From the NCBI RefSeq assembly GCF_018070565.1, contig NZ_JAGPXL010000002.1, positions 186,001-250,000 of the forward strand: a stretch of DNA of 64,000 bases, read 5' to 3'. The notes below the pieces were generated by a model. The model did not search any database. It was not told the DNA's origin and saw only the letters and a list, made by a program, of their open reading frames with translations. The position numbers and the translations under genes are program-made. Shown one piece after another: positions 20,484-29,924 of the stretch. This DNA comes from Streptomyces sp. B93 (lineage in GTDB: Bacteria; Actinomycetota; Actinomycetes; Streptomycetales; Streptomycetaceae). Within the stretch, counting starts at the first letter, position 1; the number at the start of each line of letters is the position of its first letter.

Positions 20484-23400
20484 CTATCCGAGGTCCAGGT
20501 CGGGCAGGGCGGGCGGGGTCTTCGCCGGGTTGCCCTCCAGGGCGGCCAGCGCGATCCGGATCGCCTCGTCGAGCTGGGTGTCGCGGTCCGCCGCGTGGTC
20601 CTGCGGGCGCTGGACGACCTCGACGTCCGGGTCGACCCCGTGGTTCTCCACGCCCCACGCGTAGTTCTCCAGCCAGAACGCGTACTTGGGCTGGGTGATC
20701 AGGGTGCCGTCGACCAGGCGGTAGCGGCTGTCGATGCCGATGACGCCGCCCCAGGTGCGGGTGCCGACGACGGGGCCGAGGCCGAGCGCCTTGACCGCGG
20801 CGTTGACGATGTCGCCGTCCGAGCCGGAGAACTCGTTGGCGACGGCGACGACCGGCCCGCGCGGCGCGTCCTCCGGGTAGCTGTACGGCCGCATGCCGCG
20901 CGGCACCGCCCAGCCGACGATCCGCCGGGCCAGCTTCTCCACGACGAGCTGGGAGGTGTGTCCGCCGCGGTTCTCGCGGACGTCGACGACCAGGCCCTCG
21001 CGGGCGACCTCCACGCGCAGGTCGCGGTGGATCTGCGCCCAGCCGGGGGCCTGCATGTCGGGGACGTGGAGGTAGCCGAGGCGGCCGCCGGACTTCTCGT
21101 GGACGTAGGCGCGCCGGTCGGCGACCCAGGCGTGGTAGCGCAGCGGCTCCTCGTCGGCGAGCGGGACGACGACGGCGTGCCGCACCTCGCCGCCGCCGGA
21201 CGGCGAGATGGTCAGCTCGACGGGCTTGCCCGCCGTGCCGACGAGCAGCGGTCCTGGGCCGGTCACCGGGTCGACGGGGCGTCCGGCGACCGCGACGACC
21301 GCGTCCCCGGGGCGCACCGCGACGCCTGGCGCGGCGAGCGGGGAACGGCCGTCGGGGTCGGAGGTCTCGGAGGGCAGGACGCGGTCGATGCGCCAGGTGC
21401 CGTCCGGGTCGCGGGAGAGGTCGGCGCCGAGGAGGCCCTGCCGGGGGCCGTCGCCGAAGGCGCCGCGCGGCATGACGTAGGCGTGCGAGGTGCCCAGCTC
21501 GCCCTGCACCTCCCACAGCAGGTCGACGAGGTCGTCGTGGGTGGCGAGGCGGTCGAGGACGGGGCGGTAGCGGTCGAGTACGCCGTCCCAGTCGACGCCG
21601 TTCATGTCGGGCCGCCAGAAGTGGTCCCGCATGATGCGGCCGGTCTCCTCGAACATCTGCCGCCACTCGGCGGCCGGGTCGACGAACTGCCGTACCCGGG
21701 CGAGGTCGACGGTGATGTTGGTGTCGCCGTCGTCGTCGTGGGCGGCGCGCCGGTCGCTGGGGACGACCTTGAGGCGGCCGTCGCTCCACAGCAGGACGCG
21801 TTTGCCGTCACCGCTGACCTCGAAGTGGTCGGCGTCGGCGGCGAGGTGTTCGAGGCGGTGCTGGGCGAGGTCGTAGCGCTCCAGTTCGCTCTTGGGGTCG
21901 GGGTCGTCCGGGGTGGCCCGGGAGACGCCGAGGACGCCGCGCACCGGGTGGCGCAGCCACAGCACGCCGTCCTTGGCGGTGCGCAGGTTGGAGTAGCGGC
22001 CCGCCTCCACCGGGAACGGCACGATCCGGTCGGCGAGCCCTTCGAGGTCGATGCGGGTGGCGGGGGTGCCCTCGCCCTCGGGGGTCTCGTCCTTGTCGGA
22101 GGTCTCGAAGGGGCGGCCGTGGCGCTGCGGACCGAACGGGGACGGCGTGGTCGCGGCGAGGGTGATCAGGTGCGGCCGGTCGCCGACGACGAACGCCAGG
22201 TCGAACACGTGCTCGTCGTAGACCGGGTCGAAGGAGCGGTTGGAGAGGAAGGCGAGGTGCTTGCCGTCGGGGGTGAACGCGGGGCTGTAGTCCTGGAAGC
22301 GCAGCGGGGTCGCCTCGGTGACCGACAGGTCGGTGGTGTTGGCGAGCTTGAGCTGGCACAGAGGGCGCGGGCCGGGGTGCGACCAGGCGAGCCAGGCGGA
22401 GTCCGGGGAGAAGACGAGGCCGGAGACGTCGCCGTCCTCGCTGCGGTCGATCTCGCGGACCTCGCCGGTCTGCCGCTCGACGAACAGCACCCGCCCGTCG
22501 TGGGAGGCGACGGCGGCGCGGCTGCCGTCCGGTGCCATCGTCAGGTCCAGGACCCGGCCGAGCTGCCCGGCGGCCAGACGGCGCGGGGTGGCGCCGGGTG
22601 CGACGCCGGTGGCGGGCGCGAACTCCAGGGCGTCGTCGCCCTCGGCGTCCGTCACCCACACCACCCACTCCTCGCCGTCCGCGCGGAACGTGCGCGGCAG
22701 CCGGGCCCGCACCCCCGGTTCGGCGGCGAGCGCGCGGGCCGGACCCGAGCGGTGGGTGACCCAGTGCACGCCACCGCGGACGGCGACCGCGCTGCCCCGC
22801 GCGGTGTGGTCGGGGGAGGCGGAGCCGAACCAGCGGGCGGTGCTCACCGGGTAGGGCTGCTGGTCGACGCGCTGCCCGCCGAGCCGGACGTCGAGCCTGC
22901 GCGGCTCGGCACCGTCGAGGTCGTCCAGGATCCACAGCTCACCGGCGCTGGAGTACGTCACCCGGGTGCCGTCGGTCGCCGCGTGGCGGGCGTAGAAGCC
23001 CCCGAGGGGGGTGTGCCGCCGCAGGTCGGAGCCGTCGGCGAGGGAGGAGTAGAGGGCGCCGGTGCCCTCGTGGTCGGAGAGGAAGGCGATCCGGTCGCCG
23101 ACCCAGAGCGGGTACTCGAGGTTCCCGTCGAGGTCCTCGTGCAGCCGTACGAACTCGCCGTCGCCGGCGCCGTCGATCCACAGCTTGCCCGCCGTGCCGC
23201 CCCGGTACCGCTTCCACCAGGCGGCCTCGCGGCCCATCGGCGCCGACAGCAGCACGGTGGACGGGCCGTACGCCACCTCGCCGACCGGCCCGTACGGCAG
23301 CCGGGTCGCCGGTCCGCCGTCGAGGGGGACGGCGTGCGCCCAGGAGCGGCGCAGGCTGGCCTGGCCGTGGGTGGTCAGGGCGAGGACCTCGCCGTCCGGG

Positions 23401-23705
23401 GTCCAGCCGCGCACCTGGGTCTTCCAGCTGCCCCAGTGGGTGAGGCGGCGGGCGGGGCCCCCGTCGACGGGCGCGATGTGCACCTCGGGCGCGCCGTCGC
23501 GGGTGGAGGTCCAGGCGACGGTGGTGCCGTCGGGCGAGACGCGCGGATGGTTCACCGGCACGTTGTCGGCGCTCACGCGCCAGGCCCGGCCGCCGTCGAG
23601 GGGGGCCAGCCAGACGTCGTCCTCGGCGGTGAACGCGATCAACTCGCCGTGCGGATGCGGGAAGCGGAGATACGCCGATGCGGCGGACGTTGCGGACTGA
23701 GTCAC
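20484..23705 (-). CDS. Tricorn protease homologue (S41)
   Basis: Tricorn is a giant cytosolic protease that degrades peptides released by the proteasome. The 1073-residue protein has the full layout: two N-terminal beta-propellers (about residues 1-310 and 320-680) built from repeats such as NHPRVSPDGTTVAW, then a helical C1 domain, a PDZ-like domain near residues 760-850 and the C2 core. The catalytic residues appear intact: Ser740-His741 in GTSHAYV and the nucleophile Ser962 with Asp963 in SGSDGD. These sit almost exactly where they do in the Thermoplasma enzyme. The GTG start has TAGGGT 7 nt upstream and probably no leader. Confidence 0.93.
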   Translation of the reverse strand: MTQSATSAASAYLRFPHPHGELIAFTAEDDVWLAPLDGGRAWRVSADNVPVNHPRVSPDGTTVAWTSTRDGAPEVHIAPVDGGPARRLTHWGSWKTQVRGWTPDGEVLALTTHGQASLRRSWAHAVPLDGGPATRLPYGPVGEVAYGPSTVLLSAPMGREAAWWKRYRGGTAGKLWIDGAGDGEFVRLHEDLDGNLEYPLWVGDRIAFLSDHEGTGALYSSLADGSDLRRHTPLGGFYARHAATDGTRVTYSSAGELWILDDLDGAEPRRLDVRLGGQRVDQQPYPVSTARWFGSASPDHTARGSAVAVRGGVHWVTHRSGPARALAAEPGVRARLPRTFRADGEEWVVWVTDAEGDDALEFAPATGVAPGATPRRLAAGQLGRVLDLTMAPDGSRAAVASHDGRVLFVERQTGEVREIDRSEDGDVSGLVFSPDSAWLAWSHPGPRPLCQLKLANTTDLSVTEATPLRFQDYSPAFTPDGKHLAFLSNRSFDPVYDEHVFDLAFVVGDRPHLITLAATTPSPFGPQRHGRPFETSDKDETPEGEGTPATRIDLEGLADRIVPFPVEAGRYSNLRTAKDGVLWLRHPVRGVLGVSRATPDDPDPKSELERYDLAQHRLEHLAADADHFEVSGDGKRVLLWSDGRLKVVPSDRRAAHDDDGDTNITVDLARVRQFVDPAAEWRQMFEETGRIMRDHFWRPDMNGVDWDGVLDRYRPVLDRLATHDDLVDLLWEVQGELGTSHAYVMPRGAFGDGPRQGLLGADLSRDPDGTWRIDRVLPSETSDPDGRSPLAAPGVAVRPGDAVVAVAGRPVDPVTGPGPLLVGTAGKPVELTISPSGGGEVRHAVVVPLADEEPLRYHAWVADRRAYVHEKSGGRLGYLHVPDMQAPGWAQIHRDLRVEVAREGLVVDVRENRGGHTSQLVVEKLARRIVGWAVPRGMRPYSYPEDAPRGPVVAVANEFSGSDGDIVNAAVKALGLGPVVGTRTWGGVIGIDSRYRLVDGTLITQPKYAFWLENYAWGVENHGVDPDVEVVQRPQDHAADRDTQLDEAIRIALAALEGNPAKTPPALPDLDLG

Positions 23706-23712
23706 CTGAGCA

Positions 23713-23718
23713 ACCCTA
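23713..23718 (-). promoter_or_regulatory. Candidate -10 box, Tricorn gene
   Basis: TAGGGT lies 7 nt before the GTG start, with no ribosome site between. Confidence 0.45.
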
Positions 23719-23780
23719 TGCAGGTGAGGTGCCCGCGAACAGCGGTTTGGATCACTTACTGTCCGTCACTTGCGCTTGTG

Positions 23781-24296
23781 TCACTTGCCGTCCGGCCAGC
23801 ACTGCGGGGCCCGCTGGCAGTACACGGTCTTGGTGACGGTCACGGTGACCGTCGGCCCGGGCTGCTGTCCGCCCGGCTGACCGGCGGGCGGGGTGCTGGG
23901 CGCGGCGTCGCAGTCGCCGAGCCCGTTGACGCGGAACCACTCCTTGCCGTCGATCTCGACGGTGAGCCGGCCGCGTACGCAGGCGCCGTTGACCGCGCGG
24001 GTCACCTTCCCGTCGACGGTGATCTCCTTGCCGGTGCCGGTGCGGCCCTGGCAGTCGACGTCGGCGACGGTGTCCTCGCCGGCGGTCGGCGTGGAGCCGC
24101 CCTGGGAGCCGAAGTTGGCGGTGCAGGTCAGCCACTGCACCTCGGCGTCCCGCCGCTCCATCTCCCGGGTCACCAGTTCGTCGGTGGTGTACGCCACCGT
24201 CGCCGAGCTGAGCCCGCCCGGCTCACAGGCCACGAGCCCGCCCACGGTGACGGCCATCAGCCCCACCACGCCTGCCATCCGTCGCGACACCCCCAT
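23781..24296 (-). CDS. Lipoprotein of unknown function
   Basis: The 171-residue protein starts MGVSRRMAGVVGLMAVTVGG and continues to a lipobox LVAC with Cys24, so it should be lipid-anchored outside the membrane. The mature part has four to six Cys residues (including LTCTANF, DVDCQGR, GACVRG and LGDCDA) and a DUF4333-like layout, followed by a Pro/Gly linker and a Thr/Val-rich end. Function is unknown. The ATG 24296 is used because it gives a clean signal peptide. The end of the gene carries AAGTGA three times within 40 bp, the first being the real stop. Confidence 0.75.
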   Translation of the reverse strand: MGVSRRMAGVVGLMAVTVGGLVACEPGGLSSATVAYTTDELVTREMERRDAEVQWLTCTANFGSQGGSTPTAGEDTVADVDCQGRTGTGKEITVDGKVTRAVNGACVRGRLTVEIDGKEWFRVNGLGDCDAAPSTPPAGQPGGQQPGPTVTVTVTKTVYCQRAPQCWPDGK

Positions 24297-24383
24297 GAAA
24301 GGCAGCCTGCCACCGCCGCGCCGGTCGCGGTAGAGCGCATACGGCCACCGGAAAATCCCGCGCGGAACGGACGTTCGACGCCA

Positions 24384-24389
24384 TAGCGT
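24384..24389 (+). promoter_or_regulatory. Candidate -10 box, gene at 24397
   Basis: TAGCGT lies 7 nt before the ATG, consistent with a leaderless transcript. Confidence 0.4.
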
Positions 24390-24396
24390 GACGGTC

Positions 24397-24771
24397 ATGG
24401 GGAACGACCGCGGACTGCGCAGGCTCGTCGTCGACGAGCGCACCGCCTACGACTGGACGTTACGGCACTCGCACGGGGAGGACGGCGCCTGCCGGGAGAC
24501 GCTGACGCTGTACCGGGACCGGCACACTGCCACCCGGATCGTCTTCCGCTCCGGCGAGGGCCGCTATGTCGCCGAGGGCTACTGGTACTCGGGCTCCGTC
24601 ACCGACGGCCACGGCAACCTGCTCAACCTGCACGAGCCGGGCGTGGTCCGCGCGTTCGTGGACGAGGCGGACCGGCGCGGGCTGCTGGCGGAGCCGGGCG
24701 CGGGGACCGTGGAGGTGGACGGCTGGGAGCTGTTCCGGGCGGTGGTGAGGGGCCGGGCGGCACTGGCCTGA
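24397..24771 (+). CDS. Conserved hypothetical protein
   Basis: The 124-residue protein starts MGNDRGLRRLVVDERTAYDW and has no Cys, membrane helix or signal peptide. The composition and alternating pattern (TATRIVFRSGEGRYVAEGYW) suggest a small alpha/beta cytoplasmic protein. I do not recognise a family. The ATG at 24397 has TAGCGT 7 nt upstream, so a leaderless mRNA is likely; a GTG three codons earlier is in frame. It converges on rsmE across the 24789-24901 repeats. Confidence 0.65.
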   Translation: MGNDRGLRRLVVDERTAYDWTLRHSHGEDGACRETLTLYRDRHTATRIVFRSGEGRYVAEGYWYSGSVTDGHGNLLNLHEPGVVRAFVDEADRRGLLAEPGAGTVEVDGWELFRAVVRGRAALA

Positions 24772-24788
24772 GGACATCAGCCCGCCGG

Positions 24789-24901
24789 GGCGTCAGCCCA
24801 GACGCCCGGACCCGCCCGGCGTCAGGTCAGCCCAAGCGCCCGGGCCCGCCGGGCGTCAGCCCAAGCGCCCGGACCCGCCCGGCGTCAGTCCCAGCGCCCG
24901 G
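24789..24901. repeat. Four tandem copies of the rsmE 3' end
   Basis: Units starting GGCGTCAG begin at 24789, 24818, 24852 and 24881 (periods 29, 34 and 29 bp). Each ends in CGCCCGGACCCGCC or a close variant. The last copy contains the real stop codon and final codons of rsmE. The first unit can fold into GGCGTC-loop-GACGCC, so the array may also act as a terminator between the converging genes. Confidence 0.85.
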
Positions 24902-25625
24902 TGCGGCCCAGCAGCAGCGCGGTGGCCGCAGTACCGGCCGTGGAGGTGCGCAGCACGCTCCGCCCCAGCCGGTAGGGCCGCGCCCCGGCCTGCGTGAACA
25001 GCGCCAACTCCTCCGGTGAGACGCCCCCTTCGGGGCCGACCACCAGCACGATGTGGCCGTCGGTGGGCAGTTCGGCGGTGGCCAGCGGCGCGTCGCCGCT
25101 CTCGTGGAGCACGGCGGCGAAGTCGGCGTCGGCCAGAAGTGAGGCAACCTGTCTGCTCGTCGCCGCGTCCGCGACCTCCGGGAAGCGCACCCGCCGGGAC
25201 TGCTTGCCCGCCTCCCGGGCGGTGGCCCGCCACTTGCCGAGCGCCTTCAGACCGCGCTCGCCCTTCCACTGGGTGATGCAGCGGGCCGCCGCCCACGGCA
25301 CGATCGCGTCGACGCCGACCTCCGTCATGGTCTCGACGGCGAGTTCACCCCGGTCGCCCTTGGGCAGCGCCTGTACGACGGTGATCCGGGGTCCCTCCTC
25401 GGGCTCCTCCCGCACCGCCGCCAACTCGCCCACCACCAGCCGGTCCCTGCCCTCGGCGGCCTTGACGACACCCTCGGTCCAGCGTCCGCGCCCGTCGGTG
25501 AGGACGACGTCCTCGCCGGGCCGCAGCCGCTTCACGGACACCGCGTGCCGCCCCTCGGCACCCTCCAGCACGAACTCGGCCCCGACCGGGTCGAGCCGGT
25601 CGACCACGAACACCGGCGCGGTCAT
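24885..25625 (-). CDS. rsmE: 16S rRNA (uracil-1498-N3)-methyltransferase
   Basis: RsmE methylates U1498 of 16S rRNA. The 246-residue protein has the N-terminal PUA-like domain (HAVSVKRLRPGEDVVLTDG) and the C-terminal SPOUT knot with LVVGPEGGVSPEEL and RLGRSVLRTSTAG, which bind S-adenosylmethionine. The ATG overlaps the nitronate monooxygenase stop codon (ATGA). The 3' end has been copied in tandem downstream. Confidence 0.96.
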   Translation of the reverse strand: MTAPVFVVDRLDPVGAEFVLEGAEGRHAVSVKRLRPGEDVVLTDGRGRWTEGVVKAAEGRDRLVVGELAAVREEPEEGPRITVVQALPKGDRGELAVETMTEVGVDAIVPWAAARCITQWKGERGLKALGKWRATAREAGKQSRRVRFPEVADAATSRQVASLLADADFAAVLHESGDAPLATAELPTDGHIVLVVGPEGGVSPEELALFTQAGARPYRLGRSVLRTSTAGTAATALLLGRTGRWD

Positions 25626-26743
25626 CGCTCCCGCCCTCCCGTCGACAACGCTGTCCAGGCCGCGTCGAGTTCACCCATCAGCACCTGCACCAGCTGCCCG
25701 GCGGGCAGCTCCCGGGCCATCCGGTGGCCCTGCCCCGCCCACAGTGCCATGCCCTGGGCGTCCCCGGCCTTCGCGGCCGCCTTCCGCAGCGGCGAGGTCA
25801 GATGGTGGACCTCCGGGTAGGCGGCGGGCGCGTACGGCCCGTGCTCCCGCATGAACCGGTTGACGAGCCCCCGCGCGGGGCGCCCGGTGAACGCCCGAGT
25901 CAGCTCCGTCCGCACGAACAGCGGGTTGGTCAGCGCCTGCTTGTGGACGTCGGCGGCACCGGACTCCGGGGTGGCGAGGAAGGCGGTGCCGAGCTGGGCG
26001 GCGCTGGCCCCCGCCGCGAGCACGGCGGCGATCTGGCTGCCGCGCATCACGCCCCCGGCGGCGACGAGCGGGACGTTCACCGCCTCGCGCACCTGGGCGA
26101 GGAGCGCCAGCAGCCCGAGTCCGGCACAGTCCCGCTCGGCCAGATCGCGATGGGTGCCCTGGTGGCCGCCCGCCTCGACGCCCTGCACGATCACCGCGTC
26201 CGCCCCGGCCTGCTCGACGGCGACGGCCTCGTCGACGGTGGTGGCGGTGACCAGGGTGAAGGTCCCGGCGCGGCGCAGCGAGTCCAGTACCTCCGGTCCG
26301 GGCACGCCGAAGTGGAACGACACCGCCGGGACGGGGTTGTCCAGCAGCACGGCGAGCTTGGCCTCGTAGCCGTCGTCACGGCCGCTGTCCGGGTCGCCCA
26401 GCTCGGTCTCGTACCAGGAGGCCTCGCCGGCCAGCTGGTGGGCGTAGACGTCGACGGCGGCGGCATTGGAGGGCGCGGCGCCAGCCGCTCCAGTGGAGCC
26501 GGTGCTCGCACCGGGATATTCGGGTTGCGGCAGGAAGAGGTTGACGCCGAAGGGGCGCTGGGTGAGGCTCCTCAGCTGCTTGATCTCCTGGTACATCCCG
26601 TCGGCGGTCTTGTACCCGGCGGCGAGGAAACCCAGCCCGCCCGCGTCGGACACGGCCGCGGCGAGCCGCGGCACGGAGACGCCGCCCGCCATGGGGGCCT
26701 GCACGATCGGGAGCTGGAGGAGATCGGTCAGTGCGGAGGACAT
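25622..26743 (-). CDS. Nitronate monooxygenase family protein
   Basis: The 373-residue FMN-dependent enzyme belongs to the nitronate monooxygenase (former 2-nitropropane dioxygenase) family. It begins LPIVQAPMAGGVSVPRLAAAVSDAGGLG and has the FMN-phosphate and substrate region VQGVEAGGHQGTH and the AAGGVMRGSQIAAVLAAGA motif. It oxidises alkyl nitronates such as propionate 3-nitronate, a plant and fungal toxin. A 24-bp palindrome 44 bp upstream suggests regulated expression. The stop overlaps rsmE. Confidence 0.92.
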   Translation of the reverse strand: MSSALTDLLQLPIVQAPMAGGVSVPRLAAAVSDAGGLGFLAAGYKTADGMYQEIKQLRSLTQRPFGVNLFLPQPEYPGASTGSTGAAGAAPSNAAAVDVYAHQLAGEASWYETELGDPDSGRDDGYEAKLAVLLDNPVPAVSFHFGVPGPEVLDSLRRAGTFTLVTATTVDEAVAVEQAGADAVIVQGVEAGGHQGTHRDLAERDCAGLGLLALLAQVREAVNVPLVAAGGVMRGSQIAAVLAAGASAAQLGTAFLATPESGAADVHKQALTNPLFVRTELTRAFTGRPARGLVNRFMREHGPYAPAAYPEVHHLTSPLRKAAAKAGDAQGMALWAGQGHRMARELPAGQLVQVLMGELDAAWTALSTGGRER

Positions 26744-26786
26744 GACGGCATGTTGTCACGTCCTCCGCGGCAGTCCGAATCGGGGC

Positions 26787-26810
26787 TTCCGTAGGTATAT
26801 GCCTACGGAA
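26787..26810. promoter_or_regulatory. 24-bp near-perfect palindrome upstream of the nitronate monooxygenase gene
   Basis: The 9-bp arms TTCCGTAGG and CCTACGGAA flank the AT-rich centre TATATG. The site is 44-67 bp upstream of the ATG, where a repressor operator would be expected. No regulator gene is adjacent. Confidence 0.6.
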
Positions 26811-26821
26811 TGCTCCGCATG

Positions 26822-26861
26822 TCAGCGGCCGTCGAAGGGGCCCCTCAGCGGCCGTTGAAGG
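26822..26861. repeat. Duplicated dnaJ 3' end including stop codon
   Basis: The last 17 bp of dnaJ (26845-26861, minus strand CCTTCAACGGCCGCTGA) recur 23 bp downstream at 26822-26838 with one mismatch. Confidence 0.75.
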
Positions 26862-27981
26862 CGTCCTTCAGCCGGGAGAACAGCCCCTGCTGGCCGGGCT
26901 GGAACTGCCCTTGCGGGCGCTCCTCGCCGCGCAGTTTGGCCAGCTCACGCAGGAGCCGCTCCTGTTCGGGGTCGAGCTTGGACGGCGTCTGCACCTCGAC
27001 GTGCACGATGAGGTCACCGCGCCCGCCGCCGCGCAGATGCGTCACACCGCGCCCGTGCAGCGGGATCGACTGCCCGGACTGGGTGCCCGGCCTGATGTCG
27101 ACCTCCTCCATGCCGTCGAGCGTCTCCAGCGGCACCTTCGTGCCGAGGGCCGCCGCCGTCATGGGGATGGTCACCGTGCAGTGCAGGTCGTCGCCGCGCC
27201 GCTGGAAGGTCGGGTGCGGCAGCTCGTGGATCTCGACGTACAGATCACCGGCCGGACCGCCACCGGGCCCGACCTCGCCCTCACCGGCGAGCTGGATGCG
27301 GGTGCCGTTGTCGACACCGGCGGGGATCTTCACGGTCAGCGTCCGCCGCGAGCGCACCCGGCCGTCCCCGGCACACTCCGGGCACGGCGTGGGGACGACG
27401 GTGCCGAAGCCCTGGCACTGCGGGCACGGCCGCGAAGTCATGACCTGGCCCAGGAAGGACCGGGTGACCTGGGAGACCTCACCGCGGCCCCGGCACATGT
27501 CACACGTCTGCGCGGTGGTGCCCGGCGCGGCGCCCTCACCGTTGCAGGTGGAGCAGACGATGGCCGTGTCGACCTGGATGTCCTTGGTCGTGCCGAAGGC
27601 CGCCTCGTCCAGCTCGACCTCGATCCGGATCATCGCGTCCTGGCCGCGGCGGGTGCGCGAGCGCGGCCCGCGCTGCGACGCCGTGCCGAAGAACGCGTCC
27701 ATGATGTCCGAGAAGTTGCCGAAGCCACCGGCGCCGAAGCCGCCCGCGCCACCGCCGCCCGCCTGGGACAGCGGGTCGCCGCCGAGGTCGTAGACCTGCT
27801 TCTTCTGCGGGTCCGACAGCACCTCGTAGGCGGCGTTGATCTCCTTGAACCGCTCCTGGGTCTTCGGATCCGGATTGACGTCCGGGTGCAGCTCGCGCGC
27901 GAGCCGCCGGAAGGCCTTCTTGATCTCTTCCTGCGACGCGTCGCGACGCACGCCGAGAACGGCGTAATAGTCCGTGGCCAC
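26845..27981 (-). CDS. dnaJ: Chaperone DnaJ (DnaJ2 type)
   Basis: DnaJ stimulates the DnaK ATPase and presents unfolded clients. The 378-residue protein has the J domain (residues 1-70) with HPD in ELHPDVN. A Gly-rich linker follows ([16 protein letters not shown]), then four CxxCxGxG zinc repeats ([32 protein letters not shown]) and the C-terminal client-binding domains. The GTG start directly abuts the hrcA stop codon, with GGAG inside the end of hrcA serving as ribosome site. It is the second gene of the CIRCE-controlled hrcA-dnaJ operon. Confidence 0.96.
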   Translation of the reverse strand: MATDYYAVLGVRRDASQEEIKKAFRRLARELHPDVNPDPKTQERFKEINAAYEVLSDPQKKQVYDLGGDPLSQAGGGGAGGFGAGGFGNFSDIMDAFFGTASQRGPRSRTRRGQDAMIRIEVELDEAAFGTTKDIQVDTAIVCSTCNGEGAAPGTTAQTCDMCRGRGEVSQVTRSFLGQVMTSRPCPQCQGFGTVVPTPCPECAGDGRVRSRRTLTVKIPAGVDNGTRIQLAGEGEVGPGGGPAGDLYVEIHELPHPTFQRRGDDLHCTVTIPMTAAALGTKVPLETLDGMEEVDIRPGTQSGQSIPLHGRGVTHLRGGGRGDLIVHVEVQTPSKLDPEQERLLRELAKLRGEERPQGQFQPGQQGLFSRLKDAFNGR

Positions 27982-28998
27982 CTACGACTCCGCCAGGATC
28001 TGTCCGACGTACCGTGCCACCGCTCGTACCGCTCCCATCGTTCCCGGGTAATCCATGCGGGTCGGTCCGACCACGCCGAGCTTGGCTACTGCCCTGCCGC
28101 CCGAACCGTAGCCGACCGACACCACCGACGTGGAGTTGAGTCCCTCATGGGCGTTCTCGTGACCGATACGCACGGTCATGCCCGGATCCTTCGCCTCGCC
28201 CAGGAGCTTGAGGAGCACCACCTGCTCCTCAAGGGCTTCCAGGACGGGCCGGATCACGAGGGGGAAGTCATGTCCGAAGCGGGTGAGATTGGCGGTGCCG
28301 CCGATCATCAGCCGCTCCTCGTTCTCCTCGACGAGGGTCTCCAGCAGGGTGGAGAGCACCGTCGAGACCGTGCCCCGGTCCTCGACGTCGAAGGCCTCGG
28401 GCAGGTCCTCGACGAGGGTGGGCACGTCGGTGAAGCGGCGGCCCGCGACCCGGCTGTTCAGCCGCGCCCGCAGGTCCGCCAGCGAGGTCTCGCCGAACGG
28501 CGCCGGGCAGTCGACCATCCGCTGCTCGACCCGCCCGGTGTCGGTGATCAGCACCAGCATCAGCCGGGCCGGGGCCAGCGCCAGCAGCTCCACGTGCCGC
28601 ACCGTGGACCGGGTCAGCGACGGGTACTGCACGACGGCGACCTGCCGGGTGAGCTGCGCCAGCAGCCGTACCGTGCGCGCCACGACGTCGTCGAGGTCGA
28701 CGGCGCCGTCGAGGAAGTTCTGGATCGCGCGCCGCTCGGGCGCGGTCAGCGGCTTCACCTCGGCGAGCTTGTCGACGAAGAGCCGGTAGCCCTTGTCGGT
28801 GGGGATGCGCCCGGCGCTGGTGTGCGGCTGGGCGATGTACCCCTCGTCCTCCAGGGCGGCCATGTCGTTGCGCACGGTGGCCGGTGAGACACCGAGGCCG
28901 TGCCGTTCGGTGAGCGCCTTGGAACCGACGGGTTCCTCGGTGCCGACGTAGTCCTGGACGATGGCGCGCAGCACCTGGAGCCTTCGTTCACTGAGCAT
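27982..28998 (-). CDS. hrcA: Heat-inducible transcription repressor HrcA
   Basis: HrcA binds CIRCE operators and represses chaperone genes. The 338-residue protein has an N-terminal winged helix ([39 protein letters not shown]) and the GAF-like HrcA core. GGAGG lies 8 nt before the ATG at 28998. A perfect CIRCE element lies 39 bp upstream, so the gene should be autoregulated. Confidence 0.97.
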   Translation of the reverse strand: MLSERRLQVLRAIVQDYVGTEEPVGSKALTERHGLGVSPATVRNDMAALEDEGYIAQPHTSAGRIPTDKGYRLFVDKLAEVKPLTAPERRAIQNFLDGAVDLDDVVARTVRLLAQLTRQVAVVQYPSLTRSTVRHVELLALAPARLMLVLITDTGRVEQRMVDCPAPFGETSLADLRARLNSRVAGRRFTDVPTLVEDLPEAFDVEDRGTVSTVLSTLLETLVEENEERLMIGGTANLTRFGHDFPLVIRPVLEALEEQVVLLKLLGEAKDPGMTVRIGHENAHEGLNSTSVVSVGYGSGGRAVAKLGVVGPTRMDYPGTMGAVRAVARYVGQILAES

Positions 28999-29036
28999 CG
29001 CGCACACCTCCAGCGGTCGTCCCCTTGGCGCTCCCC

Positions 29037-29063
29037 CTGGCACTCGGCGCCCGCGAGTGCCAG
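29037..29063 (-). promoter_or_regulatory. CIRCE operator
   Basis: CTGGCACTC and GAGTGCCAG are exact 9-bp arms with the canonical 9-bp spacer, upstream of hrcA. This is the HrcA binding site. Confidence 0.95.
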
Positions 29064-29147
29064 CCTTACCCGGCCCAGTGTACGGCGGTCGGGTACGCCC
29101 CCGGCAAGGCCGGTCCTGCGACGTCACGCACGCGCGGGCGTTACGGC

Positions 29148-29153
29148 TAGCGT
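29148..29153 (+). promoter_or_regulatory. Candidate -10 box, MBL gene
   Basis: TAGCGT lies 7 nt before the ATG at 29161. Confidence 0.4.
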
Positions 29154-29160
29154 CGCGGGT

Positions 29161-29892
29161 ATGACGGTGACTTGGGAAGAGCTGGGGTGGGAGCGGCTGG
29201 CGCCGGGGGTCGGACGGTGCCGTCTGCCGGTGTGGGACTGCACGGTGGGACTGGTCGTCGGGGCGGGCGCGGCGCTGGTGGTCGACTCGGGATCCAGCCT
29301 CGCGGAGGGCGCCCGGCTGCGTACGCGGGCGCAGGCGCTCACCGGTGACCGTGTGACCCATCTCGCGCTCACCCATCCGCACTTCGACCATGTCCTCGGC
29401 GCCGCGGCGTTCGCGGGCACGGAGGTGTACGGCGCGGTCGGCGTGGACGCGCTGCTCGGGTCCCGGCACGGGCGGGAGGAGATCCGCGCGGACGCCGTCC
29501 GGCACGGGCTGCCCGAGCCCTCGGCCACGGAGGCCGCCGAGACCCTGGTGCCGCCCCGCCACCACGTCTCCGGCGAGTGGACGCTGGACCTGGGCAGCGG
29601 CTGCCAGGTGCTGCTGGCCAACGTGGGCCCCGGCCACACGGCCCATGACCTCGCCGTGCTGGTCCCGGGCGACCCGGAGGTGGTGTTCTGCGGCGACCTG
29701 GTCGAGGAGTCCGGCGAACCGCAGGCGGGCCCCGACGCCGTACCGTCGCACTGGCCGGACGCCCTGGACCGGCTGCTGTCCCTGGGCGGCGAGGACGCGC
29801 TGTACGTCCCCGGTCACGGAGCGGTGGTGGACGCGGCGTTCGTGCGGGCGCAGCGCGACGCGCTGGCGGCGCGCTTCGGCGTGTCGGGCTGA
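29161..29892 (+). CDS. MBL-fold metallo-hydrolase
   Basis: The 243-residue protein has the metallo-beta-lactamase fold, with the zinc motif [15 protein letters not shown], a second metal region [12 protein letters not shown] and the later CGDLVEE and PGHG motifs. It resembles class-B lactamase-like or glyoxalase II-like hydrolases; the substrate is unknown and no signal peptide is present. A TAGCGT box 7 nt before the ATG indicates a leaderless mRNA. DUF3097 follows 32 bp later. Confidence 0.88.
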   Translation: MTVTWEELGWERLAPGVGRCRLPVWDCTVGLVVGAGAALVVDSGSSLAEGARLRTRAQALTGDRVTHLALTHPHFDHVLGAAAFAGTEVYGAVGVDALLGSRHGREEIRADAVRHGLPEPSATEAAETLVPPRHHVSGEWTLDLGSGCQVLLANVGPGHTAHDLAVLVPGDPEVVFCGDLVEESGEPQAGPDAVPSHWPDALDRLLSLGGEDALYVPGHGAVVDAAFVRAQRDALAARFGVSG

Positions 29893-29911
29893 AGCGGCCC
29901 GGGCGTGTCCA

Positions 29912-29917
29912 TATCGT
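29912..29917 (+). promoter_or_regulatory. Candidate -10 box, DUF3097 gene
   Basis: TATCGT lies 7 nt before the ATG at 29925. Confidence 0.4.
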
Positions 29918-29924
29918 CATCCGA

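Noticed and set aside
24789..24901. A small CRISPR array
   Set aside because: The units follow each other without unique spacers and are copies of the rsmE gene end.
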